Origin: Mycolicibacterium agri
Lineage (GTDB): Bacteria > Actinomycetota > Actinomycetes > Mycobacteriales > Mycobacteriaceae
Length of the DNA stretch: 64,000 nt
Assembly: GCF_002553505.1 (NCBI RefSeq)
Contig: NZ_PDCP01000001.1
Span: 124,001-188,000, forward strand
Reading direction: 5' to 3'
Each line of letters starts with the position of its first letter. Position 1 is the stretch's first letter. Shown piece after piece: positions 54,531 to 63,750 of the stretch. The notes beneath the pieces are model-generated. The model was given only the letters and a program-made list of their open reading frames with translations. It was not told the origin of the DNA and searched no databases. Position numbers and translations under genes: made by a program.

Positions 54531-55271
54531 TCAACCCCGCAATCGCTTAACCGTCCGCACGGCGCTGCCCCGAGCTCGATGCACGAGGGACGTATCGGGG
54601 TTGAGCACACGATCAATCCACTCGGCATCGAGGTCTCGCCGGATGCTGGTTCTGGCTTGAAGCCAGCCGTCCGCCCGCGTGCGACCGCCGTCGCTCGTAT
54701 ACGCGCGAGTCACTCCCGCCGCCTTCAACCGGCACAGCACATGTCGGTCATAGGAACCGAACGGGATCGCCACCCTCGACACCGGGGCGCCGGTGATTTC
54801 AGCAAGTACCCAGTGGGCTTCGTAGAACTCCTGGTGCGCTTGCGTTTCATCGATCCGCCGCCAGTCCCGGTGCGACCAGCCGTGCGAGCCGATCGCCATG
54901 CCAGCGTCCAGCAGCGACCTGACTGCTGCCCGGTCTAGGTGTCCGCGCTCACCCAACTTTCCGGCGAGCACGAAGAATTCCGCGGTGAGGCCGCGCTCCA
55001 CGAGGCGCGGCAACGCGACCTCCACATCGGAGGCGTTGCCGTCGTCGAATGTGAGCCGGACGTCGGATCGTCCGACCACCGCGTCGAGCACCTGCTCGAA
55101 CTGTGCGGTACTCACCCATGTCGGGTCGTCATCCCCGCCACGGTCGCGGCCCGCGGGACCGATCCCATGGACCGTGATGTTCACCACCGAACGCGGCACC
55201 GCCTCGATCGCACGGGATGAACCAATAGACACGCGATCACCCGCTTCGCTGACTCGCTTGCAACTGACCAC
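54531..55271 (-). CDS. Polysaccharide deacetylase (NodB homology) family protein
   Basis: A protein of up to 246 residues with NodB motifs: LTFDDGNASDVEVALPRLVERG (motif 1 with catalytic-type Asp-Asp), AIGSHGWSHRDW (motif 2 with two His), and VAIPFGSYDRHVLCRL (motif 3). This family removes acetyl groups from sugar polymers such as peptidoglycan or chitin-like chains. No clear signal peptide is present, so it may act in the cytosol on lipid-linked intermediates. The start is uncertain (GTG at 55271, 55232 or 55187). It is the first gene of the left-facing set ending with the lipoprotein. Confidence 0.83.
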   Translation of the reverse strand: MVSCKRVSEAGDRVSIGSSRAIEAVPRSVVNITVHGIGPAGRDRGGDDDPTWVSTAQFEQVLDAVVGRSDVRLTFDDGNASDVEVALPRLVERGLTAEFFVLAGKLGERGHLDRAAVRSLLDAGMAIGSHGWSHRDWRRIDETQAHQEFYEAHWVLAEITGAPVSRVAIPFGSYDRHVLCRLKAAGVTRAYTSDGGRTRADGWLQARTSIRRDLDAEWIDRVLNPDTSLVHRARGSAVRTVKRLRG

Positions 55272-55662
55272 CGGAGACGATCACGCGACGAACACTACAC
55301 CGACTCGGCACCGATGGCTAATATTCGGCGCGAATCAGCGAACATCCTGTCATCCGTGTTCGGCAAAGCGTGTGCACGGATCGGTTTCACAACGCGATCA
55401 GGCCGGGCGACAGCGCCTCACGGTGCCACCGAATATAGTCGACCGCCTTGCGGCGGCGCATCAAAACCGCAGTATATAACGGGTAACGACCGTGATATTG
55501 CTCAACCGGTCCAGCACGGATAAGCGGCGCGCAACCACCTGGTAGCCGCCGGCGGTAAAGATGCTCACAACCATCTTCCAAGCACGAGCGCGCCGAGACA
55601 GCAATTGATGACTGTCAAACACATACGCCATCTTTTACATCGATCTGCAGATTAGGCAATTA
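55272..55662. other. 391-nt intergenic region between the GT2 and deacetylase genes
   Basis: No supported gene is found; a 69-codon frame on the plus strand has no recognisable features. A/T-rich stretches occur around 55640-55670. It probably contains the promoter for the left-facing deacetylase-GT2-GNAT-lipoprotein operon. Confidence 0.55.
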
Positions 55663-56844
55663 TTATGCTGGTCGTCCTGGGGTGCCCAGCTCATCCGATC
55701 TCGAACGCGAATCGGACATCGATCGGCTGCTTTCATCTCGCTCCCAGCCTTGTCCCTGACGCAGACTCCACCGCTTGGCGAACGCCATACCGATGTAGAC
55801 CGCCGCATCGACAGCCGATTGAGGGCCGCGGACGGCACGCAACACCGCGACCGCCGAATCCATCCCGCTGCCCGGCGTCCTCGCAGTTTGTCGTGGCCAT
55901 TTCGTGGACATCTCGGCCTTGCCTCGGTGGCCGCGACGCAGGACCGCGAGCAGGCTCCTGGCGTCGGCGGGTGTGGTCACAATCACCGGATCGGTTGCCA
56001 CCACGGCCTTCTCGTCAGCATCGAATTGGGTGTCGACGTAAAGATCGTCGCCCGTAATCATCGGAAAGGCACCCAATCGTCGGTGACCCTCGGCGCTGAG
56101 TCCGTAGACCCCGGCGCCCCACATCGCACGCTGGTGTTTCGAGATCCGCTGCCGTGCCCGGTAATAACGCCGCACGAGCGGGCTGGCGCCGCCGACGTCG
56201 TAGCACGCTTGCGGTCTTGCGGCCAACACGTCGCCCGACGAAAGCCGATCCAGAACCGCGAGAACGGCGGCAGGCGAAATCTGAATGTCGGCGTCCAAGT
56301 ACAAGCGTGGCCATAGCGTGGCCGCCTCGTCGCCGGCGTTGAGTGCGATCGGCTTCGAGCCCTGCTTGCGCTCCACGACCTGAACGCCGGGAACGGCGCG
56401 CGCAATTTCGGCCGTATCGTCCGTGCAACCGTTGCACACCACGATCAACTCGACGAACCCGTCCACGGCCGCCTGGCTCAGCGGACCGAGGGTGCGTTTG
56501 ATGACGGCCGCCTCGTTGTTCGCCGGGATGATTACGGCTCCCCGCTGAAGTCCGCCGGAAATCTGTTTACGGGGATGGGATTTGGCGGCCAACGGCGTCT
56601 CCTGCGCAGGCTTTGGGTTCGGATTGACGGCGAGCCTGTGCGCACTCGGCCCGCCGTGACCGAGTCTCAACATCGCCAGGGGGCCAAACCATACCCCGCG
56701 AGCGCGGTAGGCCGAGCGACTTTGCAGCAAAGCTACAAATAGTTGCGAAATCGCACTCAGCGATCTCCCGCATCTCTGCACGAGCAGGTCGACTTCGACG
56801 TGGTCCGGCAAGTAGCATTGCCAATGTGCCCTATAGATAGTCAT
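55663..56844 (-). CDS. Family 2 glycosyltransferase with N-terminal extension
   Basis: A 393-residue GT2 protein. The N-terminal 80 residues (beginning MTIYRAHWQCYLPDHVEVD) are of unknown fold. The catalytic part has VIIPANNEAAVIKRTLGPL, LIVVCNGCTDDTAEIARAV, RLYLDADIQISP (DxD), and LGAFPMITGDDLYVDTQFDADEKAVV. ATG 56844 with GGAGG 4 nt upstream is chosen over the upstream ATG at 56907. It is divergent from the flippase gene with 203 bp between. A charged Ser/Arg-rich tail ends the protein. Confidence 0.85.
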   Translation of the reverse strand: MTIYRAHWQCYLPDHVEVDLLVQRCGRSLSAISQLFVALLQSRSAYRARGVWFGPLAMLRLGHGGPSAHRLAVNPNPKPAQETPLAAKSHPRKQISGGLQRGAVIIPANNEAAVIKRTLGPLSQAAVDGFVELIVVCNGCTDDTAEIARAVPGVQVVERKQGSKPIALNAGDEAATLWPRLYLDADIQISPAAVLAVLDRLSSGDVLAARPQACYDVGGASPLVRRYYRARQRISKHQRAMWGAGVYGLSAEGHRRLGAFPMITGDDLYVDTQFDADEKAVVATDPVIVTTPADARSLLAVLRRGHRGKAEMSTKWPRQTARTPGSGMDSAVAVLRAVRGPQSAVDAAVYIGMAFAKRWSLRQGQGWERDESSRSMSDSRSRSDELGTPGRPA

Positions 56845-57047
56845 TAGGCCTCCACCGACGAAAATCTGACCCATCCAGCAGTAATCCTCGCACAAGTATG
56901 GGTCCACATGAGAGAATTGCCAACTATGCGCTCAGCTACGCCATTAATCAGATTGAGCCCAGGCCGGCCGGCCAACGTCGATCGACGGCGGCGGTTTGAG
57001 TCTTCACTTGCGGGGTCCTCCCGGATGCTGGAAAGCCGTCGCGCAGG

Positions 57048-58616
57048 ATGACACAAGAACGCACGGCGCTACCGACAGCAGAATGCGCCCCTCAACAGGA
57101 GGCGGGTTCGCTCACCCGTAGCGTGCGACGAGGCGCCTTGTGGACCGCCGCAAGCGCGATACTGCTCCGGTTCGGCAACATCCTGGTGATGGCCGTCGTC
57201 GCCAGGTTGATTTCGCCCGACGAATTGGGCATCTACGCATTGGCCATCGCGGTCTATGGATTCGTGGCGTCGCTGGCTTCGTGGGGTGTCGCATCAGCGA
57301 TCGGACGCTCGGATCTCGATGCAGACAAGTTGGGGCCGACGGTCACCACCTTTGCACTGTCCGGCACTTGTGTGGTTGCCGGCGCAATGGCCCTCCTCGC
57401 CGGCCCGGTTGCGTCGGCGTTTGAAGCCCCTGAGGCAGCGGGACCCATTCGGATTTTGGCGGTCGCGCTTGCAGTACAAGGCATCATCGCCGTGCCTGCC
57501 GCACAGATCCAACGACTGTTCCGGCAGGACGTGATATTCCGCGCCAACGTGGTCGCGTTCATTCTCAGCAATACCACCTTGCTGGGCTTGGCGACGGTCA
57601 TCAACGGGGCGGAAGCCTTCGCTTGGTCTCGCGTTGTCGGGAATGGCGTCGTCGGTGTGATGATCGTGCTCGCTCTGGAAAAGCGCTATCGACCCGGTTG
57701 GCACGCACAGTTTGTCGGACCGCTGCTGCGGTTCGGGATCCCGGTCGCCCTCGGGACGCTGCTTTCGCGGTTTGTGCTGAATATCGACTATGTGATCGTC
57801 GGACGTGAGACGTCGACCACCGATCTCGGTTTCTACATGCTCGCCTTCACTATCTGTTCCTGGCCCACTGCCGCACTCGGTGCAGTTATGGACCAGGTTG
57901 CGCTACCGGCGTTTTCAGGCGCTCGGCGTGACGGTCGGGACCTCCGCGAGACCGTATACCGGGCAGTTCGAATCGTGGCGCTTGTCGCGTGTCCCATCGC
58001 CGCATTCACCTGTGCCTTCGCATATCCGCTCATCGAAGCCGTCTATGGCGCCAAGTGGTTGACCGCCGCACCCGTGGTCCAGGTGCTCGCTTTGTATGGC
58101 GTGCTCTACGTTCTCGGGACGTTGTTCGATGAAATGATGATCGCGTCAGGCAAAACGATGACGATGTTCCTCGTGCAAGCGACGGCTCTGGTCGCCCTCG
58201 TCCCGACCCTGATCGTGGGGGTCAGGACTGGTGGATTGGTCGGCGTCGGGGTCGGACACATTCTCGTAGTGCTCGTCGTGACGATGCCCGCGTACCTGAT
58301 AGCAATGAAGGCCACCACCGGAGCCGGCTTGGGCGTCGCATTGCGCGCCGTCTCGAGACCGGTCGCGGCAGCCCTCGCAGCTGCTGGCGTTGCGCTGTTG
58401 GTCACCGAAGGCTTGGCCCATCCGCTTGCAAAGCTGGCGGTCGGGGGGATGGTCGGATTGGTGGTTTACGTCGCGGTCGCTGGCCCGCAGCTACTCCAAC
58501 TGTTCCCAGACAGGCTCGCCGACCAGCCGATCTTGGTCGCGGCGACCGCATGGCCGTCGTCGGTGGCCAAACGGCTGGGAATTTCTACAGACAATTCGTG
58601 CCACAACCGCACCTGA
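57048..58616 (+). CDS. Polysaccharide flippase (Wzx, MOP family)
   Basis: A 522-residue membrane protein with about 12-14 spans. It has SVRRGALWTAASAILLRFGNILVMAVVARLISPDELGIYALAIAVYGF near the N-terminus, ASAIGRSDLDADKLGP, and VALPAFSGARRDGRDLRETVYRA in the cytosolic loop, all typical of lipopolysaccharide/O-antigen-type MOP flippases. It would move lipid-linked repeat units across the inner membrane. The GT2 gene follows after 37 nt in the same direction. Confidence 0.9.
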   Translation: MTQERTALPTAECAPQQEAGSLTRSVRRGALWTAASAILLRFGNILVMAVVARLISPDELGIYALAIAVYGFVASLASWGVASAIGRSDLDADKLGPTVTTFALSGTCVVAGAMALLAGPVASAFEAPEAAGPIRILAVALAVQGIIAVPAAQIQRLFRQDVIFRANVVAFILSNTTLLGLATVINGAEAFAWSRVVGNGVVGVMIVLALEKRYRPGWHAQFVGPLLRFGIPVALGTLLSRFVLNIDYVIVGRETSTTDLGFYMLAFTICSWPTAALGAVMDQVALPAFSGARRDGRDLRETVYRAVRIVALVACPIAAFTCAFAYPLIEAVYGAKWLTAAPVVQVLALYGVLYVLGTLFDEMMIASGKTMTMFLVQATALVALVPTLIVGVRTGGLVGVGVGHILVVLVVTMPAYLIAMKATTGAGLGVALRAVSRPVAAALAAAGVALLVTEGLAHPLAKLAVGGMVGLVVYVAVAGPQLLQLFPDRLADQPILVAATAWPSSVAKRLGISTDNSCHNRT

Positions 58617-58653
58617 TCCGCCGCATGGCGAGAAATGCCACGGGAGGAGCGCG

Positions 58654-59544
58654 ATGCCGAAAGTAACGATCTGCGTGCCTGTATACAACTGCGAGGATTC
58701 CATCGATGCCGCCATCGCGAGCGCGCTGGAACAGACCTACAGCGACTTCGAATGCCTCGTCGTTGATAATGCGTCGACCGACTCGACGGTCGATCGGGTG
58801 ATGGCCTTCAAAGACCCGCGCATTCGGGTGATCAGGAATACGGAAAACGTCGGTCCGAATGCGAATCACAACATCTGCATCGAACATGCTCGGGGTGACT
58901 TAATTCAGTTTCTTCACAGTGACGACAGGCTCTTGCCCGGCTGCCTCGCTCATCTGGTACCGATGTTCGACGACCCGCGCGTGGGTTTGGCGTTTGCCCG
59001 CCGACGAATTGAATCATCCGATTCGGGATGGGTCAGTCATTTCGCGGAACTTCATACTCCGCTGGAGCCGCTCGAAGCCATCAACGATGGAATGAGCATC
59101 ATTCGAAAGTATGTCGATGAAGGAGGCAGGGGAAACTGGATCGGGGAGCCGACGTCTGTGATGGTCCGGACATCGTTACTGAGAGAAGTCGGGGGATTCA
59201 GCACTGAGCTGCGGTATTCGGACGATATGGAATTGTGGCTCCGGATATTGGCACGGTCCGATGCTGCATGGGTCGACGCGGAACTGTCCGTGAGAACGCA
59301 GGAAGAGACGACGTTGACGATCCTGTATGCCACCACGGATGCGGCATGGTTGGATCGGCCCTGGATCTTGTCCGGATTGGCCCGCAATCGCGATTTGGAC
59401 CCAGCAATCAGAATGAAGGCCAGACGGCTGTGGGCGGTTGCCGTATTGAAGAAAGCCATACGTGCGCAACAAGCGCCGCGCGCAATTCGGCGGACCAAAA
59501 ATCAGCAGCTGGGCCGGCATGTTCGAATGTCGTTGAGTTCATGA
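58654..59544 (+). CDS. Family 2 glycosyltransferase
   Basis: A 296-residue GT2 enzyme. It starts MPKVTICVPVYNCEDSIDAAIASALEQTYSDFECLVVDNAS, has FLHSDDRLLPGCL (DxD-type), and REVGGFSTELRYSDDMELWLRIL near the C-terminus. ATG 58654 has GGGAGGAG just upstream. It is in the same direction as the flippase, so both are probably one transcript. The convergent polymerase gene ends 30 bp away. Confidence 0.87.
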   Translation: MPKVTICVPVYNCEDSIDAAIASALEQTYSDFECLVVDNASTDSTVDRVMAFKDPRIRVIRNTENVGPNANHNICIEHARGDLIQFLHSDDRLLPGCLAHLVPMFDDPRVGLAFARRRIESSDSGWVSHFAELHTPLEPLEAINDGMSIIRKYVDEGGRGNWIGEPTSVMVRTSLLREVGGFSTELRYSDDMELWLRILARSDAAWVDAELSVRTQEETTLTILYATTDAAWLDRPWILSGLARNRDLDPAIRMKARRLWAVAVLKKAIRAQQAPRAIRRTKNQQLGRHVRMSLSS

Positions 59545-59574
59545 CAGCGTCCCGCGCAAGCTATCGCTTTTCGA

Positions 59575-60945
59575 TCACCCGAGATGTTTGAGGAATCGGG
59601 GCGGCGTCGTCTCCGTTGGGGGGACCGGCACCGCGTAATTGCACCATAGCAATCCGTAGATGATGAAGAAAATGCGAACTACCTGTTGAAAATTGAAAAG
59701 GTCGAAGGTGAATGTACAGACGAGAATAGCGACAAACATTGATCCGAGCGTGTAAGCTTGCTCCCGGTCGGTTCGAGTTTTCGCTGCGCGCAATGCGGCG
59801 GCGATACCGAAGAGACCTCCGCCGGCAAGCACTACTATCGCCAAGACGCCGACGATCCCGCCCTGCACAACTGTCTGAAGCCATTCATTGTCCAGATAGC
59901 CAAACTCGGCCGGTGGCGAGCCGCCGAGGCCGAGACCGAAAATCGGGTGCTCGCGAAATGACTCGGACACCCTCGCGTAGTCCTCGGTCCGCGATAGCAC
60001 GCTCGGATCCGCTTCCGAGTTGACGATCGTGTTCCACAACGCTTTCGCCGTGTCGGGGAACGCGTTGAGGTAAGCGCCGAGCGCCAAAGCTCCGGTTATG
60101 ATCCCGACGAGCAGATGGCGTAGCTTGAAATTCCACACGTACACAACAAGGGCTGCGCCAAGCGCGACGACACCAGTCCTCGAGACCGCGGCCGGCATCG
60201 CCGCCAACGCCAATGCGCAGGTCCCGACGGCGAACAGTCGGACCGCCCATTTCGCGGCGTTTCGGGCAAAGAAAATGGCGAGCGGCACAGTTATCGCGGC
60301 CAGCACCGAGAATTCAATGGCGTGTTGGGATGTTCCCATGACGCGCTTTGCGCCCCAGCGCTCACCCATTTCGAGTTCATCCGTGTTCGTCACGAATCCC
60401 TCGGGCGCAAAGAAGTAGCGCAGGTCGATGCTCGTCATGGATTGCAGCAGGCCGACAAGGCAGGCGAAAGTGAGCCCAACCGCGAGACAGCCCAGAACGA
60501 AATTGCGTTGCCGAGTCGTCCGCACACGACTGAGGATGTATAGCGCGACGCCGACATTGGCGACCACGTTGATCAGCGCCCGAGTTCTGTTGCCTGCGAC
60601 GACTGCGTCGTCGTCGTTCAGAAGCCCCACCCCATAGATGGCCAGTTGGAGCAGGAAGTAGAACAGAATGATGAGGGTGCCGGGGCGCACAGTTGGTCGT
60701 GGTGTGGTCCGCCTGACCAACATGAAGCCGAGAAGGGCCAAGCCGAAAAGCAATACCGCGATCAACTTCGCGGGGGAACCGTTGCTTTTCAGGGGTCCCG
60801 CCGGAACCGAGAAGGCCGGCAGGATCGGTATCAGCAGGCAGAGAAACCCGAGCAACCACGGCGTTTGCTCGCGGGATGTGGCCGCATCCGACGGTCGCAG
60901 ATCAGCGTTCGCCGTCGACGGCGCGGCCAACGGCGTTGTCGTCAC
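59575..60945 (-). CDS. O-antigen ligase/polymerase-like membrane protein (Wzy)
   Basis: A 456-residue membrane protein with about 10-12 hydrophobic segments and a large outer loop (about residues 330-360) with FREHPIFGLGLGGSPPAEFG, like the O-antigen ligase/polymerase loop of the Wzy_C family. It presumably links repeat units on the outer side of the inner membrane. The start ATG at 60945 overlaps the Wzz-like gene by 4 nt (ATGA). Together with the flippase and chain-length protein this completes a Wzx/Wzy-dependent pathway. Confidence 0.87.
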   Translation of the reverse strand: MTTTPLAAPSTANADLRPSDAATSREQTPWLLGFLCLLIPILPAFSVPAGPLKSNGSPAKLIAVLLFGLALLGFMLVRRTTPRPTVRPGTLIILFYFLLQLAIYGVGLLNDDDAVVAGNRTRALINVVANVGVALYILSRVRTTRQRNFVLGCLAVGLTFACLVGLLQSMTSIDLRYFFAPEGFVTNTDELEMGERWGAKRVMGTSQHAIEFSVLAAITVPLAIFFARNAAKWAVRLFAVGTCALALAAMPAAVSRTGVVALGAALVVYVWNFKLRHLLVGIITGALALGAYLNAFPDTAKALWNTIVNSEADPSVLSRTEDYARVSESFREHPIFGLGLGGSPPAEFGYLDNEWLQTVVQGGIVGVLAIVVLAGGGLFGIAAALRAAKTRTDREQAYTLGSMFVAILVCTFTFDLFNFQQVVRIFFIIYGLLWCNYAVPVPPTETTPPRFLKHLG

Positions 60946-61703
60946 GTGTTTTCCATGACGGCCTGGTCCACGGGCGCGGAGTTAACCGGCTGGTGATCCT
61001 CTGTTGGAAGATCAGCGGGGCGCGACATTTCGGCAGCTGCGAGCTTGCTTTGGCGTCGTCGCTGTAGACGTGATTTCAAGTGGGACAACAAGACATCGGC
61101 CAGCACGGTAACCAGCACAGCCAACCCGCTGCCGGCAATGAGAATCGTCAGCGTCGACTTCGTCCGACTCGGCATTACTTCCGCTGGAGCCGTAGGCGGT
61201 GATATCAACAACGTGTGCACCATCTGGTCCTCTGGCACGTGGGCTTGCTGCTGCAACGACTTGAGGGTGTCTTCAGCCTCCTCAATGACGAGTTCGAGCG
61301 TTCTGGTGACCGCCTCCTGCTTCGCGCTGGTGATCTCGACCTGGATGAGTGGCGGTTGCGGGATGCCGGGCGGTACCGCGAGCATCTTGGCGTAGTAATC
61401 AGGCAGGCCGCCGGCCGCTACGACCTTGTCGACAACCGACTGTTTCTGAAGTCCTATTTGAGTCATGTTGGCGATCAGTGTCGCTCCGCCTTCGTCCAGC
61501 AGACCATTTCGCGGTAGCGGGACCCCGGCGTCGACGTATTCCACCCGCGAATTGGGTGGTGCCAGCCCGATCACCGTATTCGCGTAGTAGACAGGTACCA
61601 CGGAACTGTAGGCGGAGTATCCGTACCAGCCGACCACCAGCAGCATGGGTATCAGCAGATACCAGCGGCGAAGACAAGACCGCCCCACGTCAAACAGATC
61701 CAT
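60942..61703 (-). CDS. Wzz-like chain-length determinant (polysaccharide co-polymerase) without kinase domain
   Basis: A 253-residue protein with two membrane spans (YLLIPMLLVVGWYGYSAYSS and LTILIAGSGLAVLVTVLADVLLS). The outer part between them has a PPTAPAEVMPS proline-rich motif just before the second span, as in Wzz proteins. The cytosolic tail of about 45 residues has Lys/Arg-rich stretches but no Walker motif, so the tyrosine-kinase half of Wzc is absent. It should set polymer length with the Wzy-like protein encoded next to it. Confidence 0.85.
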   Translation of the reverse strand: MDLFDVGRSCLRRWYLLIPMLLVVGWYGYSAYSSVVPVYYANTVIGLAPPNSRVEYVDAGVPLPRNGLLDEGGATLIANMTQIGLQKQSVVDKVVAAGGLPDYYAKMLAVPPGIPQPPLIQVEITSAKQEAVTRTLELVIEEAEDTLKSLQQQAHVPEDQMVHTLLISPPTAPAEVMPSRTKSTLTILIAGSGLAVLVTVLADVLLSHLKSRLQRRRQSKLAAAEMSRPADLPTEDHQPVNSAPVDQAVMENT

Positions 61704-61974
61704 CGTCGTCCCCTCATCAGGATTGCACGGGCACCGGGGTTCTTGGCAAACTCAATCTACCGGTTTCGCGCCGATCTGGCTATGGATAGACAATTTGCGA
61801 GAATCTCAATTTGGCGCACGGACGGCTCGAATCGGCATCGTTGAGGGGTACGGAAGGGGATCCACATAGGACTGGGTCATATTGCGTCTGTTGCCGACGC
61901 GCCGCGCGCGAGAGTCGATGGACTCTACTGTCGGCTCAGGCAGGCGACAGATGGGACTATCCGAAATGCTGGCT

Positions 61975-62002
61975 TGCTAAGCAAAATTTGGAAAACTTAG
62001 CA
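61975..62002. repeat. Inverted repeat TGCTAAG-N14-CTTAGCA
   Basis: A 7-bp inverted repeat with a 14-nt A/T-rich centre (CAAAATTTGGAAAA). It lies about 340 nt before the AlgD-like gene and about 270 nt from the Wzz-like gene. It may be a regulator-binding site for one or both. Confidence 0.5.
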
Positions 62003-62244
62003 CATTATGTGCCGATGGACCCGGCCAGCCACTTCGCCTTCCTCTGGGGTTGCGGCTCACCCGTGTGCGGTCATCACTGACTATCGCGATTTCCTGCGGA
62101 ATCAGCGAAGCTGCTGTCAGTCTGGTTCGGTGCTCAAATCTCGTCTCAGGGCCTATCACAAATTCAGTCGGATGCATTTCGAGTCAATTTCAGCAAAGTA
62201 TGCTAGCATTGCTGCGTCAAAGGGGGCGCGTCGTCGAGGCGCTG

Positions 62245-62271
62245 GGACCTCCAGGGACGGAAGGAGGGTCC
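62245..62271 (+). other. Predicted leader hairpin before the AlgD-like gene
   Basis: GGACCTCC (62245-62252) can pair with GGAGGGTCC (62263-62271) with one bulged G and a 10-nt loop. It lies 72 nt before the ATG. The stem could be a transcriptional or translational control element; I see no match to a known riboswitch. Confidence 0.5.
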
Positions 62272-62342
62272 ATGCTGCGACTAATCAGCGGGCCGGCAAT
62301 CCGCCATGCGGCCATGATTCGAATTGGTTGACGGAGATTGCC

Positions 62343-63677
62343 ATGGCTTATTTCAGCGTAGCTCGAAAGATCGCTGTCTTTGGACTTGGCTACGTCGGTA
62401 GCGTATCGGCGGCATGTCTGGCAAGCCGCGGGCACGCCGTCATCGGCATTGATGTATGCGCCGAGAAGGTCGAGATGATCAACCGGGGTCAAAGTCCGGT
62501 GATTGAGGAGGGACTCGGTGACCTCGTCGCCGAGCAGGTTGCGGCGGGACGCCTCTGCGCGACGACCGATTCCGCTCATGCGATTGCGAACTCTGACATC
62601 GCCCTGGTGTGCGTCGACACGCCGTCGGCTGAGGACGGCAGCCTTAACACGAGTTACCTCGAACGCGTCAGCGACGAGATCGGAGCGGCGCTCGCCGGGC
62701 GGTCCGGTCGCTACACGGTCGTCGTGCGATCCACAATGCTGCCAACGACATGTGAGCAAGTTGTGCTGCCGCGTCTGCAGGACGCGTCGGGCAAGCGCGT
62801 GGGCGAAGACTTCGGTCTGGCCGTCAACCCCGAGTTCTTGCGCGAGGGCAGTTCGGTAAGCGACTTCTTTGACCCTCCCAAAGTAGTGATCGGCCAGTTC
62901 GACGATGCGAGCGGCGATCTTGTCGCTGATCTCTACGCCGGACTGCCCGGCCCCGTCCACCGGGTGCCGCTTGCCGTCGCTGAGATGATCAAATACGCGG
63001 ACAACAGCTTTCATGCCCTCAAGGTCGGATTCGCCAACGAGATGGGAACCATCTGCAAGGCGCTGGGTCTCGACAGCCACGCCGTGATGGACATACTCAC
63101 CGCGGACACCAAGCTGAATATTTCGCCCGCTTATCTACGGCCAGGCTTTGCGTTTGGCGGTTCGTGTCTGCTCAAAGATCTTCGTGCCCTGGTCCACCGC
63201 GCCAACGATGCCGACGTGTCGGTTCCAATCCTCGAAGGCGTCATCCCTTCGAACGAAGGTCAGATCGAGCGGGTGTTCAGGGTCATCGAGGCCACCGGCA
63301 AGCGGCGTGTGGGACTGCTGGGGCTCGCTTTCAAGGAGGGCACCGACGACCTACGCGAGAGCCCACTTGTCGCTTTGGCCGAGCGCCTCGTGGACCAGGG
63401 ATTCGAGTTGCTGATCCACGATAGCCAGGTCTCGTTGTCACTGCTCGACTCCAAACGGGCTTTCGTGGAACAATGCATCCCTCGGCTCTCTCGTTTCGTC
63501 GCCGGGTCGCCCGAGGAAGTCGTCAACCATGCGGAGGTATGTGTTGTCGCGGCGGCGAACGCCGAAGCAATAGCCGCCCTCAGGCAGGCGGACGGGTGCG
63601 TCGTCGTCGATCTAGTCCGCTTCCCCGGCTCGGGCGACTACCGGGGCGACCCCCGCTACATCGGCATCGGTTGGTAG
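62343..63677 (+). CDS. GDP-mannose 6-dehydrogenase-like (AlgD-like) sugar-nucleotide dehydrogenase
   Basis: A 444-residue UDP/GDP-sugar dehydrogenase. It has IAVFGLGYVGSVSAACLASRGHAV and IDVCAEKVEMINRGQSPVIEEGL. The central helix AEMIKYADNSFHALKVGFANEMGTICKALGLDSHAVMDIL and the catalytic Cys275 in GFAFGGSCLLKDLRALVHRA resemble AlgD of alginate synthesis more than Ugd. It also has GLAFKEGTDDLRESPLVALAE. If the donor is GDP-mannose, the product is GDP-mannuronate. AlgD enzymes usually have SCLPKD; here Leu replaces Pro. It is preceded by a long structured leader. Confidence 0.85.
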   Translation: MAYFSVARKIAVFGLGYVGSVSAACLASRGHAVIGIDVCAEKVEMINRGQSPVIEEGLGDLVAEQVAAGRLCATTDSAHAIANSDIALVCVDTPSAEDGSLNTSYLERVSDEIGAALAGRSGRYTVVVRSTMLPTTCEQVVLPRLQDASGKRVGEDFGLAVNPEFLREGSSVSDFFDPPKVVIGQFDDASGDLVADLYAGLPGPVHRVPLAVAEMIKYADNSFHALKVGFANEMGTICKALGLDSHAVMDILTADTKLNISPAYLRPGFAFGGSCLLKDLRALVHRANDADVSVPILEGVIPSNEGQIERVFRVIEATGKRRVGLLGLAFKEGTDDLRESPLVALAERLVDQGFELLIHDSQVSLSLLDSKRAFVEQCIPRLSRFVAGSPEEVVNHAEVCVVAAANAEAIAALRQADGCVVVDLVRFPGSGDYRGDPRYIGIGW

Positions 63678-63750
63678 AGGCTGACTCCGAACCAGGCTAT
63701 GGTGGTGGCGTGGAAGCGGTGTTGAACTCGCGACATAAGTGCGCTGTCGA

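Larger units (their letters stand above)
61704..62342. other. 639-nt intergenic region upstream of the AlgD-like gene
   Basis: No supported gene is found; open frames entering here are extensions of the AlgD-like frame. It holds an inverted repeat (TGCTAAG/CTTAGCA, 61975-62002), an A/T-rich stretch, a possible -10 TATGCT (62199-62204) and a strong hairpin (62245-62271). Together they look like a promoter with a structured leader for the AlgD-like gene. Confidence 0.6.

Noticed and set aside
62245-62271. Known riboswitch (c-di-GMP or c-di-AMP type) before the AlgD-like gene
   Set aside because: I could not match the conserved core of either class; only a simple hairpin is visible.
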